In this document: positions 34,423 to 42,977 of the stretch, piece after piece
Layout of the letters: each line of letters starts with the position of its first letter
How positions within the stretch are numbered: the first letter of the stretch is position 1
Source: an uncultured Collinsella sp.
GTDB lineage: Bacteria > Actinomycetota > Coriobacteriia > Coriobacteriales > Coriobacteriaceae
Reading direction: 5' to 3'
Length of the DNA: 64,000 nt
NCBI GenBank assembly: GCA_900554645.1
Contig: USIE01000003.1
Location: 32,486-96,485 of the forward strand
Program-made: the position numbers and the translations under genes
The notes under the pieces: generated by a model
The model's input: the letters and a program-made list of their open reading frames with translations, nothing else
Database searches by the model: none
What the model was told of the DNA's origin: nothing

Positions 34423-35181
34423 CTACGACAGTTCGTCGGCTACTTGGTGTTCGTAGAAGGCTTCGATTACGGCGTTAAAGTCGCGGGCGAAGTCTTCCAT
34501 GGTTCCGCGCCAGGTGGCTCGGCCGGGTTTTCCCTGGCCAACATAGGCAGTTTGAATGCCGCAGGCGGGACTGGGGAAGTCGCGCTTGGGATCGTTGCCC
34601 ACCATAAGGACCTCGTGTGGCTCGAGCCCCATCACCTGAAGCTGCTCTAGATAGTAGGTGGCATCGGGCTTGCAGCGGGTGGCGTTTCCCATGTGCGTCA
34701 CGAGTTCAAAGGGGGCGTCGGCCAGGTCGCCCCAACCCATGCGGCACTCGATGGCCCCCTGGGGAAAGCTGGGGTTGGTAAAGAGCGCGCAGCGCAGCCC
34801 TGCGTCCTGTACGGCCTGGAGCGCGGCGTGTGCGCCCGGCATGGCGTGGGCGTTAATGATATCGTCGTTCTTGTACGGAAGAACTTCGCGGTCATAGTAG
34901 GTAAACGCCTCGTAGATGAGGGGATCGGAGAGGCAGATCCCGCATCGGCGCTCGATCTCTTCTTGGTAAAACTCAAGATTGGTGCGGTTGTCCGTGCCGC
35001 TGCGGCGATTGGCGTTGAGGTCGACCAGGATGGTGCCGAGGCGCGCCATCGTGCCACCGCGGCTGCGGCGCCCGATATCCGCGAGCATCGAAGAGACATC
35101 CTTAAAATAGCGAAGGATGAACGCGTTGAGGTTGATGCTGAGAAGCGTTTCGTCCATATCGAAAACGACTGCTTTGAGCAC
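34423..35181 (-). CDS. HAD-superfamily hydrolase
   Basis: This 252-residue HAD family I enzyme uses a GTG start at 35181 preceded by GAGAAAGGTG; the frame continues upstream without conservation. Motif I is VVFDMDETLLS, motif II is ALFTNPS, motif III lies in RCKPDATYY and motif IV in VLMVGNDPKRDFPSPACG. A helical cap with KNDDIINAHAMPGAHAAL sits between. It resembles phosphoglycolate phosphatase/YjjG-like proteins, but no substrate can be assigned. It is divergent from rpsA. Confidence 0.85.
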   Translation of the reverse strand: MLKAVVFDMDETLLSINLNAFILRYFKDVSSMLADIGRRSRGGTMARLGTILVDLNANRRSGTDNRTNLEFYQEEIERRCGICLSDPLIYEAFTYYDREVLPYKNDDIINAHAMPGAHAALQAVQDAGLRCALFTNPSFPQGAIECRMGWGDLADAPFELVTHMGNATRCKPDATYYLEQLQVMGLEPHEVLMVGNDPKRDFPSPACGIQTAYVGQGKPGRATWRGTMEDFARDFNAVIEAFYEHQVADELS

Positions 35182-35496
35182 GCGGGCACCTTTCTCGAAA
35201 AATCGATCTAGAATCGTTGGCTCCGGATACTTTACCCCAAAGCCGAATGCCTGGCTGGTTATCGTCAAGTTGCGGAGACGTGTGTTCATAAGATTACGAA
35301 AAAGTCTCCACACGAGTAAAAAATCGCAGTTCACGCTTGAAATCGAACTCATTTCCCCGTAACCTATACAAACGTGATTGCATAAGCGTCACATTAGTAT
35401 CTGTCGGCTCCCGAGTGTTCCTAAACGTTGTGTGCTTGTCGCACCCTTCTGTAGGTCCTAGCAATCGGGGCCCCGTAGTTCGAAAGGGGTCCACCT

Positions 35497-36663
35497 TTGA
35501 GTGAGATTCAGAACTCGTCCATTTTCTCTCTTGACGATGTCAACGAGGAGGAGATGAACAACCTCATCGACGGTACGATTACCGACTTTGATGAGGGCGA
35601 TCTCGTTAACGGCACTGTCGTTAAGATCGAGCATGACGAGGTGCTCGTTGACATCGGATTCAAGTCCGAGGGCGTTATCCCGGTCCGCGAGCTGTCCATC
35701 CGCAAGGACGCTAACCCTGCAGACATCGTTGCACTCGGTGATCCCATCGAGGCTCTGGTACTCCAGAAGGAGGACAAGGACGGTCGTCTGGTCCTGTCCA
35801 AGAAGCGTGCCGAGTACGAGCGTGCTTGGAACCGCATCGAGGAGAAGTTCAACTCCGGCGAGAACGTCGAGGGCGAGGTTATCGAGGTTGTCAAGGGCGG
35901 CCTGATCCTCGACATCGGCCTGCGTGGCTTCCTGCCCGCCTCCCTCGTCGACCTCCGTCGCGTCAAGGACCTCACCTCCTACATGGGCACCCGCATCGAG
36001 GCCCGCGTCATCGAGATGGACCGCAACCGCAACAACGTCGTCCTCTCCCGTCGCGTCGTGCTCGAGGAGTCCCGTAAGGCCGAGCGCTCCGAGATCCTGT
36101 CCAAGCTCAAGTCTGGCATGCGTCTCCAGGGCACCGTTTCCTCCATCGTCGACTTCGGCGCCTTCGTCGACCTCGGTGGTATCGACGGCCTCATCCACAT
36201 TTCCGAGCTCTCCTGGAACCACGTCAACCATCCTTCCGAGGTTGTCAAGGTCGGCCAGGAGGTCGAGGTCGAGGTTCTCGACGTCGATCTCAACCGCGAG
36301 CGCATCTCCCTGGGTCTCAAGCAGACCACCGAGGATCCGTGGCGCGCACTGGTCAAGAAGTACCCCGTCGGCGCTATCGTCGAGGGCACTGTGACCAAGC
36401 TTGTCCCGTTCGGCGCTTTCGTCGATCTGGGCGAGGGCATCGAGGGCCTGGTGCACATCTCCGAGATGGCCAACAAGCACGTCGATCAGCCTTCTCAGGT
36501 CACCCACGTGGGCGACAAGGTTCAGGTCAAGGTCATGGAGATCGACCTCGACCGTCGTCGTATCTCCCTGTCCATGAAGTCCGCTGCTGAGACTCTGGGC
36601 GTCGAGATCGAGGTTACCCCGCTGCCTTCCGAGAAGAAGGACGAGGAGACCGACGCCGAGTAA
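35497..36663 (+). CDS. rpsA: Ribosomal protein S1 (four S1 domains)
   Basis: The 388-residue product has four S1 RNA-binding domains at about 32-105, 118-187, 203-273 and 290-360, for example GTVSSIVDFGAFVDLGGIDGLIHISELSW and GTVTKLVPFGAFVDLGEGIEGLVHISEM. The number matches the actinobacterial/Gram-positive type rather than the six-domain E. coli S1. It starts with TTG at 35497, behind AAAGGGG; no in-frame ATG upstream fits. The tail is Lys/Asp/Glu-rich. S1 helps load structured mRNAs on the 30S subunit. Confidence 0.95.
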   Translation: MSEIQNSSIFSLDDVNEEEMNNLIDGTITDFDEGDLVNGTVVKIEHDEVLVDIGFKSEGVIPVRELSIRKDANPADIVALGDPIEALVLQKEDKDGRLVLSKKRAEYERAWNRIEEKFNSGENVEGEVIEVVKGGLILDIGLRGFLPASLVDLRRVKDLTSYMGTRIEARVIEMDRNRNNVVLSRRVVLEESRKAERSEILSKLKSGMRLQGTVSSIVDFGAFVDLGGIDGLIHISELSWNHVNHPSEVVKVGQEVEVEVLDVDLNRERISLGLKQTTEDPWRALVKKYPVGAIVEGTVTKLVPFGAFVDLGEGIEGLVHISEMANKHVDQPSQVTHVGDKVQVKVMEIDLDRRRISLSMKSAAETLGVEIEVTPLPSEKKDEETDAE

Positions 36664-36687
36664 ATCGGTTTGACGATCACTTGTTTT

Positions 36688-36722
36688 AAGGGATCCGTCC
36701 GCAATGGACGGGTCCCTTTTTT
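36688..36722 (+). terminator. Terminator of rpsA
   Basis: A 13-base-pair stem with one T-G pair (AAGGGATCCGTCC / GGACGGGTCCCTT), five-base loop and a T run. Confidence 0.9.
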
Positions 36723-36987
36723 GCATTTGCTGCTGAGGTGCGCGATGCTGCCCGGGCTGTCCACAGGCTATTGGGTTGTCAGTGCATGAAAAATGCCGAC
36801 ATCCCGCCTCGGGGAGGAGGCGGGAACACACCGAGTAGACGGAGGGGTGTGGAGCGCGGTCGCGTCTCGACTGACGACGTTGCCCATCGACAGGACCATT
36901 GTAGCGCATGGCGGTTCTTGGTTTATCGTGTCGAGCGTTTGCGTTGTGCCATTGCCTGCGGCAACGGTGTGTTACACTCTTGCACTG
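36723..36987 (+). other. Region before rnpB: hairpin and promoter candidate
   Basis: No gene is seen. CCCGCCTC (36803-36810) pairs with GAGGCGGG (36817-36824). TTGCCT (36952-36957) and TACACT (36973-36978) form a short-spaced promoter candidate ending about ten bases before the RNase P RNA. Confidence 0.4.
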
Positions 36988-37347
36988 CTGAGTGGGCCAG
37001 ACGGTCGCGCGATGTGCTGCTTGCAGCACGCGTGAGGAAAGTCCGGGCTCCAGAGGGCGGGATGCCGGCTAACGGCCGGGCGGAGTGATCCGACGGAAAG
37101 CGCCGCAGAAAAGAAGACTCCCACCTGCGCCGCAAGGCGTAAAGGGAAAAGCTGAAACGGTGGTGTAAGAGACCACCAGCGTCGTGGTAACACGGCGGCT
37201 TGGCAAGCCCCATCCGGAGCAAGCGCGAATAGGAACGCTATGGGCCGGCCCGGTCCGCGTTCGGGTAGCGTGCGTGGAACTGCACGGTAACGTGCAGACA
37301 AGATAAATGACCGTTCACGACAGAACCCGGCTTATCGGCCCACTCAG
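36988..37347 (+). ncRNA. rnpB: RNase P RNA (class A)
   Basis: The catalytic RNA of RNase P, about 360 nt. The ends CTGAGTGGGCC and GGCCCACTCAG pair as helix P1. Universally conserved segments are present: GAGGAAAGTCCGGGCTCC near the 5' end, and ACAGAACCCGGCTTAT near the 3' end that forms P4 with it, plus AGGGAAAAGCTGAAACGG, TAAGAGACCACCAGC and GGCAAGCCCC. The layout is that of bacterial type A. A family-B repeat follows within a few bases and may serve as its terminator. Confidence 0.97.
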
Positions 37348-37353
37348 CACTTT

Positions 37354-37468
37354 GTTGACGCTGCGAACCCGTAAGCGCGGCAATCTGCCTTTCAAGCCTT
37401 CGGGCATGACCATAAGGTCAATGCCCTCGTCTTTCAAGGCACCTTGCTCGCACTGACGGGTTCTCGCT
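37354..37468. repeat. Nested-hairpin repeat family B, copy 2
   Basis: The outer stem GAACCCGT (37365-37372) pairs with ACGGGTTC (37456-37463). Inner stems GCGCGGCAATCTGCCTT / AAGGCACCTTGCTCGC and GGGCATGACC / GGTCAATGCCC follow. Inner bases match copy 1 almost throughout, with compensating changes (GGCC to GACC with GGCC to GGTC). Confidence 0.8.
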
Positions 37469-37578
37469 GTTGGTGACGGCATCATTGGCGTTTCCGCTCT
37501 TGTTGGCGAGGGCAACGATGCTGTCTTTGCCGTATTATTGAGGCTGTTTGTTGCGCTTTATTTTGTTGAGGGGTTTTG

Positions 37579-38214
37579 TTGGACAGCTATTTTACTCTGC
37601 AATCGAATATTGAGGCTTCGGGCGAGTTTGTGGACCGCAAGAGCCGGTTTATTGCCCAGCTGGTCCATATTGAGTCCGAGGATGAGGCGAATGCCTTTAT
37701 CGAGATGGTTCGCAAGCGTCATTACGACGCTCGACACAATGTTCCCGCGTGGATTTTGGTCGATGGACGCGAGCGCCAGAGCGATGATGGTGAGCCGAGC
37801 CGCACGAGCGGTATGCCGACGCTCGAGGTGTTGCGCGGCGCGGAGCTCAAAAATGTTTGCTGCGTAGTGACGCGCTATTTTGGTGGCACGCTGTTGGGGC
37901 CTGGTGGCTTGGTACGCGCCTATACCGCGGCGACGCAGGCGGCGGTGGCCGCGGCTCAGGAGGCCGGGCAGATCGTCGAGATGACGAGCGTCGTGCCTGT
38001 TGACGTGCACGTGGCCTATCCGCAGTATGAGCAGGTGCTTCGTTTGGCGCAGGATTCGGGTGCCAAGGTTTCGGATACCGATTACGCGGATGCCGTGACA
38101 ATTCATTTGGTGTTTAAGGCGGGGGAGCAGGAGCCGTTTTGCGCCAAGATGCGCGAGCTTATGGCGGGGCGCGAGGAGATTGAGGCCGGCGCTCCCGAAT
38201 TTGCCGAGTTCTAA
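37579..38214 (+). CDS. yigZ: YigZ/IMPACT family protein
   Basis: This 211-residue UPF0029 protein has an N-terminal YigZ domain (SRFIAQLVHIESEDEANAFIE, YDARHNVPAWI, RQSDDGEPSRTSGMPTLEVL, VTRYFGGTLLGPGGLVRAYTAATQAA) and a C-terminal DUF1949 ferredoxin-like domain. Family members bind nucleic acids or regulate translation. The start is taken as TTG at 37579, five bases after GAGGGG; TTG at 37576 is too close to the ribosome site. It ends at a 17-base-pair terminator. Confidence 0.9.
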   Translation: MDSYFTLQSNIEASGEFVDRKSRFIAQLVHIESEDEANAFIEMVRKRHYDARHNVPAWILVDGRERQSDDGEPSRTSGMPTLEVLRGAELKNVCCVVTRYFGGTLLGPGGLVRAYTAATQAAVAAAQEAGQIVEMTSVVPVDVHVAYPQYEQVLRLAQDSGAKVSDTDYADAVTIHLVFKAGEQEPFCAKMRELMAGREEIEAGAPEFAEF

Positions 38215-38217
38215 CGG

Positions 38218-38268
38218 CGACGGCCGGCGTGCTTTTGGATGGATCCCAAGCGCGCCGGCCGTCGTTTT
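38218..38268 (+). terminator. Terminator of yigZ
   Basis: CGACGGCCGGCGTGCTT pairs with AAGCGCGCCGGCCGTCG (one T-G pair) around a 13-base loop, then TTTTAT. Confidence 0.9.
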
Positions 38269-38281
38269 ATGCTGCTGTCGT

Positions 38282-38728
38282 CTACTCGGCGAGCTGCTTT
38301 AGCACATCGCAGGCGATCTCGACGGCATCGTCGATGCAACCGGGGCAGCTGCGGAGCGGACCCTTGTCCGATCCGATGCCCTTGAGCGTACCGCAGACGG
38401 TCGTCGTGTTCTTCTCGCCAAAACGCTTGGCGATTTCGCGCGACAGCTTGTAGGTCTGGCCCTTGGTCTTGGGATTTTCCATGCCGTCGCTCATTACAAA
38501 GCCCATGATGGCCACGGCGCCCGAGATGGCGCCGCAGGTTTCGGTCATGCCGCCCATGCCGGCGCCAAAGCCCTCGGTGAGGGCAAAGGCGACCTGGGGG
38601 TCGAGCCCGACGGCGGGCGCGAGCGTGCAGGCGACGGCCTGCGCGCAGTTAAAGCCGCGGACGTGGTACTCGGCAGCCTGAGCCTGGCAGGCGGTGATGT
38701 CGAGCTGGGCCGTATCGATTTGCTTCAT
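38282..38728 (-). CDS. C_GCAxxG_C_C family redox protein
   Basis: This 148-residue protein of the C_GCAxxG_C_C family (putative redox-active, cysteine-rich) carries NCAQAVA, the glycine-rich GFGAGMGGMTETCGAISGAV with its family Cys, and a terminal CGTL..CPGC pair. The start at 38728 follows AAGGAGAC. Members are often found with electron-transfer or selenium/sulfur genes in anaerobes. A second member occurs at 54164 in the double-cubane cluster. Its own role is unknown. Confidence 0.85.
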   Translation of the reverse strand: MKQIDTAQLDITACQAQAAEYHVRGFNCAQAVACTLAPAVGLDPQVAFALTEGFGAGMGGMTETCGAISGAVAIMGFVMSDGMENPKTKGQTYKLSREIAKRFGEKNTTTVCGTLKGIGSDKGPLRSCPGCIDDAVEIACDVLKQLAE

Positions 38729-38958
38729 CGTTGTCTCCTTGGTCACGGTGTACCCGCCTATGGTACCCGTGCCGGTGCATGTAATCATCGAGAGCTTCAT
38801 GTATGCCTCATTTTTATCTATCGAGCAAATGCCCAAGGCTTGAGATAAATACCCCTGATCAATTAGTCCCATTACCTACCTTTGGGATGGGTTGAGAGGG
38901 GTGCAGGGTAGCGGTATCGTGAACCGAATAAAACGTAACCCAGGCAAGGGAGCTAGAT

Positions 38959-40242
38959 ATGAGCGAGCAGACCATCGGTACCACATGTGTTCAGGGCGGC
39001 TATCACCCGGGAGATGCCGAGCCGCGCCAGGTGCCCATCTACCAGTCCACCACGTGGAAGTACGACACGTCCGAGCACATGGGCAAGCTGTTTGACCTAG
39101 AGGAGTCGGGCTACTTCTACAGCCGTCTGCAGAACCCCACGTGCGATCTCGTTGCCGCCAAGATCTGCGAGATGGAGGGCGGTACCGCTGCGATGCTCAC
39201 GAGCTCGGGCATGGCTGCGAACTTCCTCGCGATCTTTAACGTGGTCGGTGCCGGCGATCATGTGGTTGCGAGCTCTGCCATTTACGGCGGTACGTATAAC
39301 CTGCTCGCCCACACCATGGGCCGCATGGGCGTGACCTGCACGTTCGTTGCCCCCGACTGCACCGACGAGGAGTTCGAGGCAGCATTTGAGCCCAATACCA
39401 AGCTCGTCTTTGGCGAGACGATCGCCAACCCCGCCCTTGCCGTGCTCGATATTGAGCGCTTTGCCAAGGCCGCGCATGACCACGGCGTGCCGCTGATGGT
39501 CGACAACACCTTCCCGACGCCCGTGATGTGCCGTCCCTTTGAGTGGGGCGCCGACATCGTTACGCACTCCACCACCAAGTACATGGATGGACATGCTGCC
39601 TACCTGGGCGGCGTGATCGTCGACCACGGCCAGTTTGACTGGATGGCTCATGCGGACAAGTTCCCGGGTCTCACCATGCCCGACGAGAGCTACCACGGCG
39701 TGACGTATGCCGAGAAGTTCGGTCGCGAGGGCGCCTTCATCACCAAGGCCACCGCGCAGCTCATGCGCGACCTCGGTCCCATGCAGAACCCGCAAGCGGC
39801 GTTTTTCCTGAATAGCTCGCTCGAGAGTCTGCATGTGCGCATGCCGCGTCATTGTGAGAACGGCCTGGCCGTTGCCAAGTTCCTGCAGAGCCATCCCAAG
39901 GTGCGCTTCGTGAGCTATCCGGGCCTGGAGGGCGACAAGTACTATGACCTGGCTCAGAAGTACATGCCCAACGGTACCTGCGGCGTCGTGAGCTTTGGCT
40001 TTAACGGTGGTCGTGCGGTGGCCGAGACCTTTATGAAGAGCCTTAAGCTCGCCCAGATCGCCACGCACGTGGCCGATGCGCGTACCTGCTGCTTGCATCC
40101 CGCTAATGCCACGCATCGCCAGATGAACGATGAGGAGCTCATCGCCTGTGGCATTTCTGCCGACATGGTGCGCCTGTCGTGCGGCCTCGAGGATACGGCC
40201 GATCTGATTGCCGACCTTGAGCAGGCGCTCGAGCAGTGCTAG
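38959..40242 (+). CDS. metY: O-acetylhomoserine sulfhydrylase (MetY-type Cys/Met PLP enzyme)
   Basis: This 427-residue PLP enzyme of the Cys/Met metabolism family probably forms homocysteine from O-acetylhomoserine and sulfide. It shows YSRLQNPTCDLVAAKI, LTSSGMAANFLAIFN, SSAIYGGTYNLLAHTM, the PLP-binding aspartate region VDNTFPTPVMCRP and the Schiff-base lysine in THSTTKYMDGH, plus MPRHCENGLAVAKFL. Length (about 430) and the late SLKLAQIATHVADARTC match MetY rather than MetB/MetC. Methionine gamma-lyase activity cannot be ruled out. No SAM riboswitch or T-box is visible upstream. Confidence 0.88.
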   Translation: MSEQTIGTTCVQGGYHPGDAEPRQVPIYQSTTWKYDTSEHMGKLFDLEESGYFYSRLQNPTCDLVAAKICEMEGGTAAMLTSSGMAANFLAIFNVVGAGDHVVASSAIYGGTYNLLAHTMGRMGVTCTFVAPDCTDEEFEAAFEPNTKLVFGETIANPALAVLDIERFAKAAHDHGVPLMVDNTFPTPVMCRPFEWGADIVTHSTTKYMDGHAAYLGGVIVDHGQFDWMAHADKFPGLTMPDESYHGVTYAEKFGREGAFITKATAQLMRDLGPMQNPQAAFFLNSSLESLHVRMPRHCENGLAVAKFLQSHPKVRFVSYPGLEGDKYYDLAQKYMPNGTCGVVSFGFNGGRAVAETFMKSLKLAQIATHVADARTCCLHPANATHRQMNDEELIACGISADMVRLSCGLEDTADLIADLEQALEQC

Positions 40243-40385
40243 GCTAGCGTTCGTGCGAGGCGCCGATGCTGGCAGAAAGCTTCGGCGACCTTTCGTTCCG
40301 ATTCCGTAGGCGGGACCCCAATTGCGGCTGTTTGCATGCGATTGTGGCCCCGTTTTTTTGCGTTGGGCCACTCGAAAGGATGGAT

Positions 40386-41690
40386 ATGGAGAAAACTGCA
40401 GAGCAGCTGCGCCGCGAGCACATTGCCCTAGAGGGCGACACCCATGGCAAGAACAAGTGGGCGATTCTGTTTACCGTGCTCATCATGACGTTTATGGTGT
40501 GTCTGGATTCGACCGTCGTGACCGTGGCGCTGCCCGTGATGCAAAAGGAGCTGGGCGTGGGCCTCGATCGCATTCAGCTGGTAAGCTCGGTGTATCTGCT
40601 TGCGACATGCGTGGCTATGTTGCCGTTTGGCCGTCTGGGCGACGTGCGCGGCAAGGTGGGCGTATTTCAGCTGGGCGTAATCGTCTTTACGGTCGGCTCG
40701 TTGCTGTGCGGCCTTTCGGGTTCGCTCGAGGTTCTTATCTTGGCGCGCATTGTTCAGGGTGTCGGTTGCGCGGCGGCCATGGCTAACAACATGGGTATCA
40801 TCACCGAGTCGTTCCCGGCGCGCGAACGAGGCCGTGCTATGGGTATTCTCGCGACCTTTGTGGCCCTCGGCATGATGTGTGGCCCCGTGCTCGGTGGCAT
40901 GCTGGTGGCAAGCTTTCCCTGGGAGAGCATCTTCCTCATCAACCTGCCTATTGGCGTCATCTCGTTTATCGTGGGGCTCTACACGCTGCCGCATGTTAAG
41001 CCGGAGGCCGGCGAGCGCCTCATGTCCCTTGCCGAGGCCGCTCGTCGCTGCTTTGCAAATTCGGCCTTTACCATCAACCTTGCCTGCATGCTCATCGTGT
41101 TCGTTGGTATTGGCGCATCCGAGTTTATCCTGCCGTTCTATTTTCAGGACGCCCACGGCTTTGGTTCCGACATTTCCGGATTGCTGTTTTTGGCGCTGCC
41201 GATGGTGAATGCCTTTATCGGCCCGCTTTCGGGTGCGGTTTCGGACCGTGTTGGCTGCGAGGGTCCCACGGCGGTCGGCCTGGGCGTGTACGTATGCGGG
41301 CTCTTTGCGGTAAGTACGCTCGACGAGCACTCTTCCATCCCTGTGATTGTGTGCTGTGCCGCGTTTATGTCGTGCGGTACGTCGATTTTCCAGAGCCCCA
41401 ACAACTCGCTGTATATGGGCTCGGCTCCGCGCGAAGCGCTCGGCTTTGCGGGCAGCCTGGGTAGTTTGGCACGCTACGCCGGCATGGCGCTCGGCATTAC
41501 GGCGGCGTCGCATATCCTGTATGGGCAGATGAGCGTGGCAATGGGCGAGGCCGTGACCAGTTTTGTTACAGGTCGTCCGGACGTATTCCTATTCGGCTTT
41601 CGCTCGGTGTTCTACGTACTCATGGCTGTGGCCGCCGTGGGCTTTGCGCTTGCCATGGTGCGTTTGGTGAAGATGCGCGCCCGCCATTAG
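40386..41690 (+). CDS. MFS transporter, DHA2 (EmrB/QacA)-like
   Basis: This is a 434-residue major-facilitator protein. The ATG at 40386, five bases after GAAAGGA, was preferred to the ATG at 40380. Twelve or more membrane spans are predicted; motifs are LDSTVVTVALPVMQKELG in helix 1, the MFS signature GRLGDVRGKVG between helices 2 and 3, ARIVQGVGCAAAMANNMGII (motif C region) and GPVLGGMLVASFPWESIFLINLPIG typical of EmrB/QacA. It probably exports drugs or metabolites. No regulator is adjacent. Confidence 0.88.
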   Translation: MEKTAEQLRREHIALEGDTHGKNKWAILFTVLIMTFMVCLDSTVVTVALPVMQKELGVGLDRIQLVSSVYLLATCVAMLPFGRLGDVRGKVGVFQLGVIVFTVGSLLCGLSGSLEVLILARIVQGVGCAAAMANNMGIITESFPARERGRAMGILATFVALGMMCGPVLGGMLVASFPWESIFLINLPIGVISFIVGLYTLPHVKPEAGERLMSLAEAARRCFANSAFTINLACMLIVFVGIGASEFILPFYFQDAHGFGSDISGLLFLALPMVNAFIGPLSGAVSDRVGCEGPTAVGLGVYVCGLFAVSTLDEHSSIPVIVCCAAFMSCGTSIFQSPNNSLYMGSAPREALGFAGSLGSLARYAGMALGITAASHILYGQMSVAMGEAVTSFVTGRPDVFLFGFRSVFYVLMAVAAVGFALAMVRLVKMRARH

Positions 41691-41847
41691 CATGTTGGGA
41701 GGCTGTCTGCCACGATTCGCGCCGTCCCAAAAAGACTGGTTTGTGGTGCGATGTGGCTTGTGGGGCGGGCGGGGGTCGGTCCGTGGTAGACTATCGAACA
41801 ACGTTTATTAATCGCGCGGTATCGTTGCCGCGAGAAGGGGTTGCGCC

Positions 41848-42426
41848 ATGCAGGAGCTTGAGGATCGTATTCGCCATGACGGCATCGTAAAGGCCGGTAA
41901 CGTCCTTAAGGTTGATGCCTTCCTCAACCACCAGTGCGACGTTGAGCTGTTCGACCACATGGGCGCCGAATGGGCCCGTCTGTTCGAGGGTGTCGAGATC
42001 AACAAGATCCTGACGATTGAGGCTTCGGGTATTGGTATGGCCTGCATCGCAGCTCAGCATTTTGGCGGCGTGCCGGTGGTCTTTGCAAAGAAGGCCCAGT
42101 CCATCAACCTTGACGGCGAGCAGTATGCCACGACCATCTATTCCTTTACCAAGCAGAAGGAGTACCCGGTCATTGTCGGCAAGCGCTTTCTGTCCGAGGG
42201 CGATAAGGTCCTGATTATCGACGACTTCCTGGCCAACGGCTGCGCGCTTGAGGGCCTTATTAAGATCTGCGAGGCTGCGGGCGCCGAAGTTGCCGGCATT
42301 GGCATCGCCGTTGAGAAGGGCTTCCAGGGCGGCGGCGATAAGCTCCGTAAGCGCGGCTTCCGCGTTGAGAGCTTGGCCCGTATCGCCGATATGGACTGCG
42401 AGAACGGCGAGATCACCTTCGCCTAA
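41848..42426 (+). CDS. xpt: Xanthine phosphoribosyltransferase
   Basis: Xpt salvages xanthine to XMP. The 192-residue product matches the Bacillus-type Xpt: MQELEDRI start, [39 protein letters not shown], and the PRPP-binding [17 protein letters not shown]. Upstream there is no recognisable purine riboswitch. A strong terminator follows, so the gene is a single transcript. Confidence 0.93.
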   Translation: MQELEDRIRHDGIVKAGNVLKVDAFLNHQCDVELFDHMGAEWARLFEGVEINKILTIEASGIGMACIAAQHFGGVPVVFAKKAQSINLDGEQYATTIYSFTKQKEYPVIVGKRFLSEGDKVLIIDDFLANGCALEGLIKICEAAGAEVAGIGIAVEKGFQGGGDKLRKRGFRVESLARIADMDCENGEITFA

Positions 42427-42453
42427 GCGCGCAACACAAGCGATTGGTATGCG

Positions 42454-42490
42454 ATGTGACAAAGGGACTGTCCCTTTGTCACATTTTTTG
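42454..42490 (+). terminator. Terminator of xpt
   Basis: A perfect 14-base-pair stem (ATGTGACAAAGGGA / TCCCTTTGTCACAT) with a CTG loop and six Ts. Confidence 0.95.
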
Positions 42491-42509
42491 TATGAGGGGA
42501 GGTGTTGAT

Positions 42510-42890
42510 ATGGATGAGAACAAGATGGGATGGCGCGAGTATGCGCGCTATGCCGAGATGTCGGTCGAGAGGTTGGCACGCGACTGCGAGGTTCAGGTGT
42601 TTCGCGCGACAGGTCCGGGCGGACAGGGCGTGAACACGACGGACTCGGCGGTGCGTATGAAGCATGGGCCCACGGGGATTGTTGTGACGGCGCGCGAGAG
42701 CCGTAGTCAGTTTCAGAATCGCGCGAGCTGCCTGCGTAAGCTGCGCGCTGAGCTGGAGCGTCGCGGGCGTCCACCGCGCCGACGCGTAAAGACTAAGGTG
42801 CCTCTGCGCTCTCGCCAGCGCAGGCTCAATGACAAGCACTTCAACGCGATTAAAAAGGCCAACCGTCGCAAGCCGGGCGGGGAGGAATGA
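42510..42890 (+). CDS. ArfB-like stand-alone GGQ-domain release factor
   Basis: This 126-residue protein consists of the RF-1 catalytic domain alone. The GGQ motif lies in [20 protein letters not shown], and the C-terminal third is highly basic ([21 protein letters not shown]), the tail that enters the mRNA channel in ArfB/ICT1. It should hydrolyse peptidyl-tRNA on stalled ribosomes. The ATG at 42510 follows GGGGAGGT; a longer frame crosses the xpt terminator. It lacks the codon-recognition domain of PrfA/PrfB, so it is not a normal release factor. Confidence 0.85.
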   Translation: MDENKMGWREYARYAEMSVERLARDCEVQVFRATGPGGQGVNTTDSAVRMKHGPTGIVVTARESRSQFQNRASCLRKLRAELERRGRPPRRRVKTKVPLRSRQRRLNDKHFNAIKKANRRKPGGEE

Positions 42891-42900
42891 TCTTCTCAAT

Positions 42901-42969
42901 AAGTTGCGGTGAAATAGGGACTGTTTTGCGGCTTTAGCTGCATAAACAGTCCCTATTTCACCGCAACTT
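42901..42969. repeat. Hairpin repeat family A, copy 2
   Basis: A perfect 26-base-pair inverted repeat: AAGTTGCGGTGAAATAGGGA.. (42901-42926) against 42944-42969, with a 17-base loop. It lies between convergent arfB-like and lipid-kinase genes and is the best-preserved copy. Confidence 0.92.
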
Positions 42970-42977
42970 AGGTGGGG

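Noticed and set aside
38870..38958. SAM riboswitch or T-box before metY
   Set aside because: None of the conserved segments of these elements can be found in the 5' region.
41691..41847. Purine riboswitch before xpt
   Set aside because: No three-way junction core of the purine aptamer is present; only a short CGCGG hairpin near the start codon.
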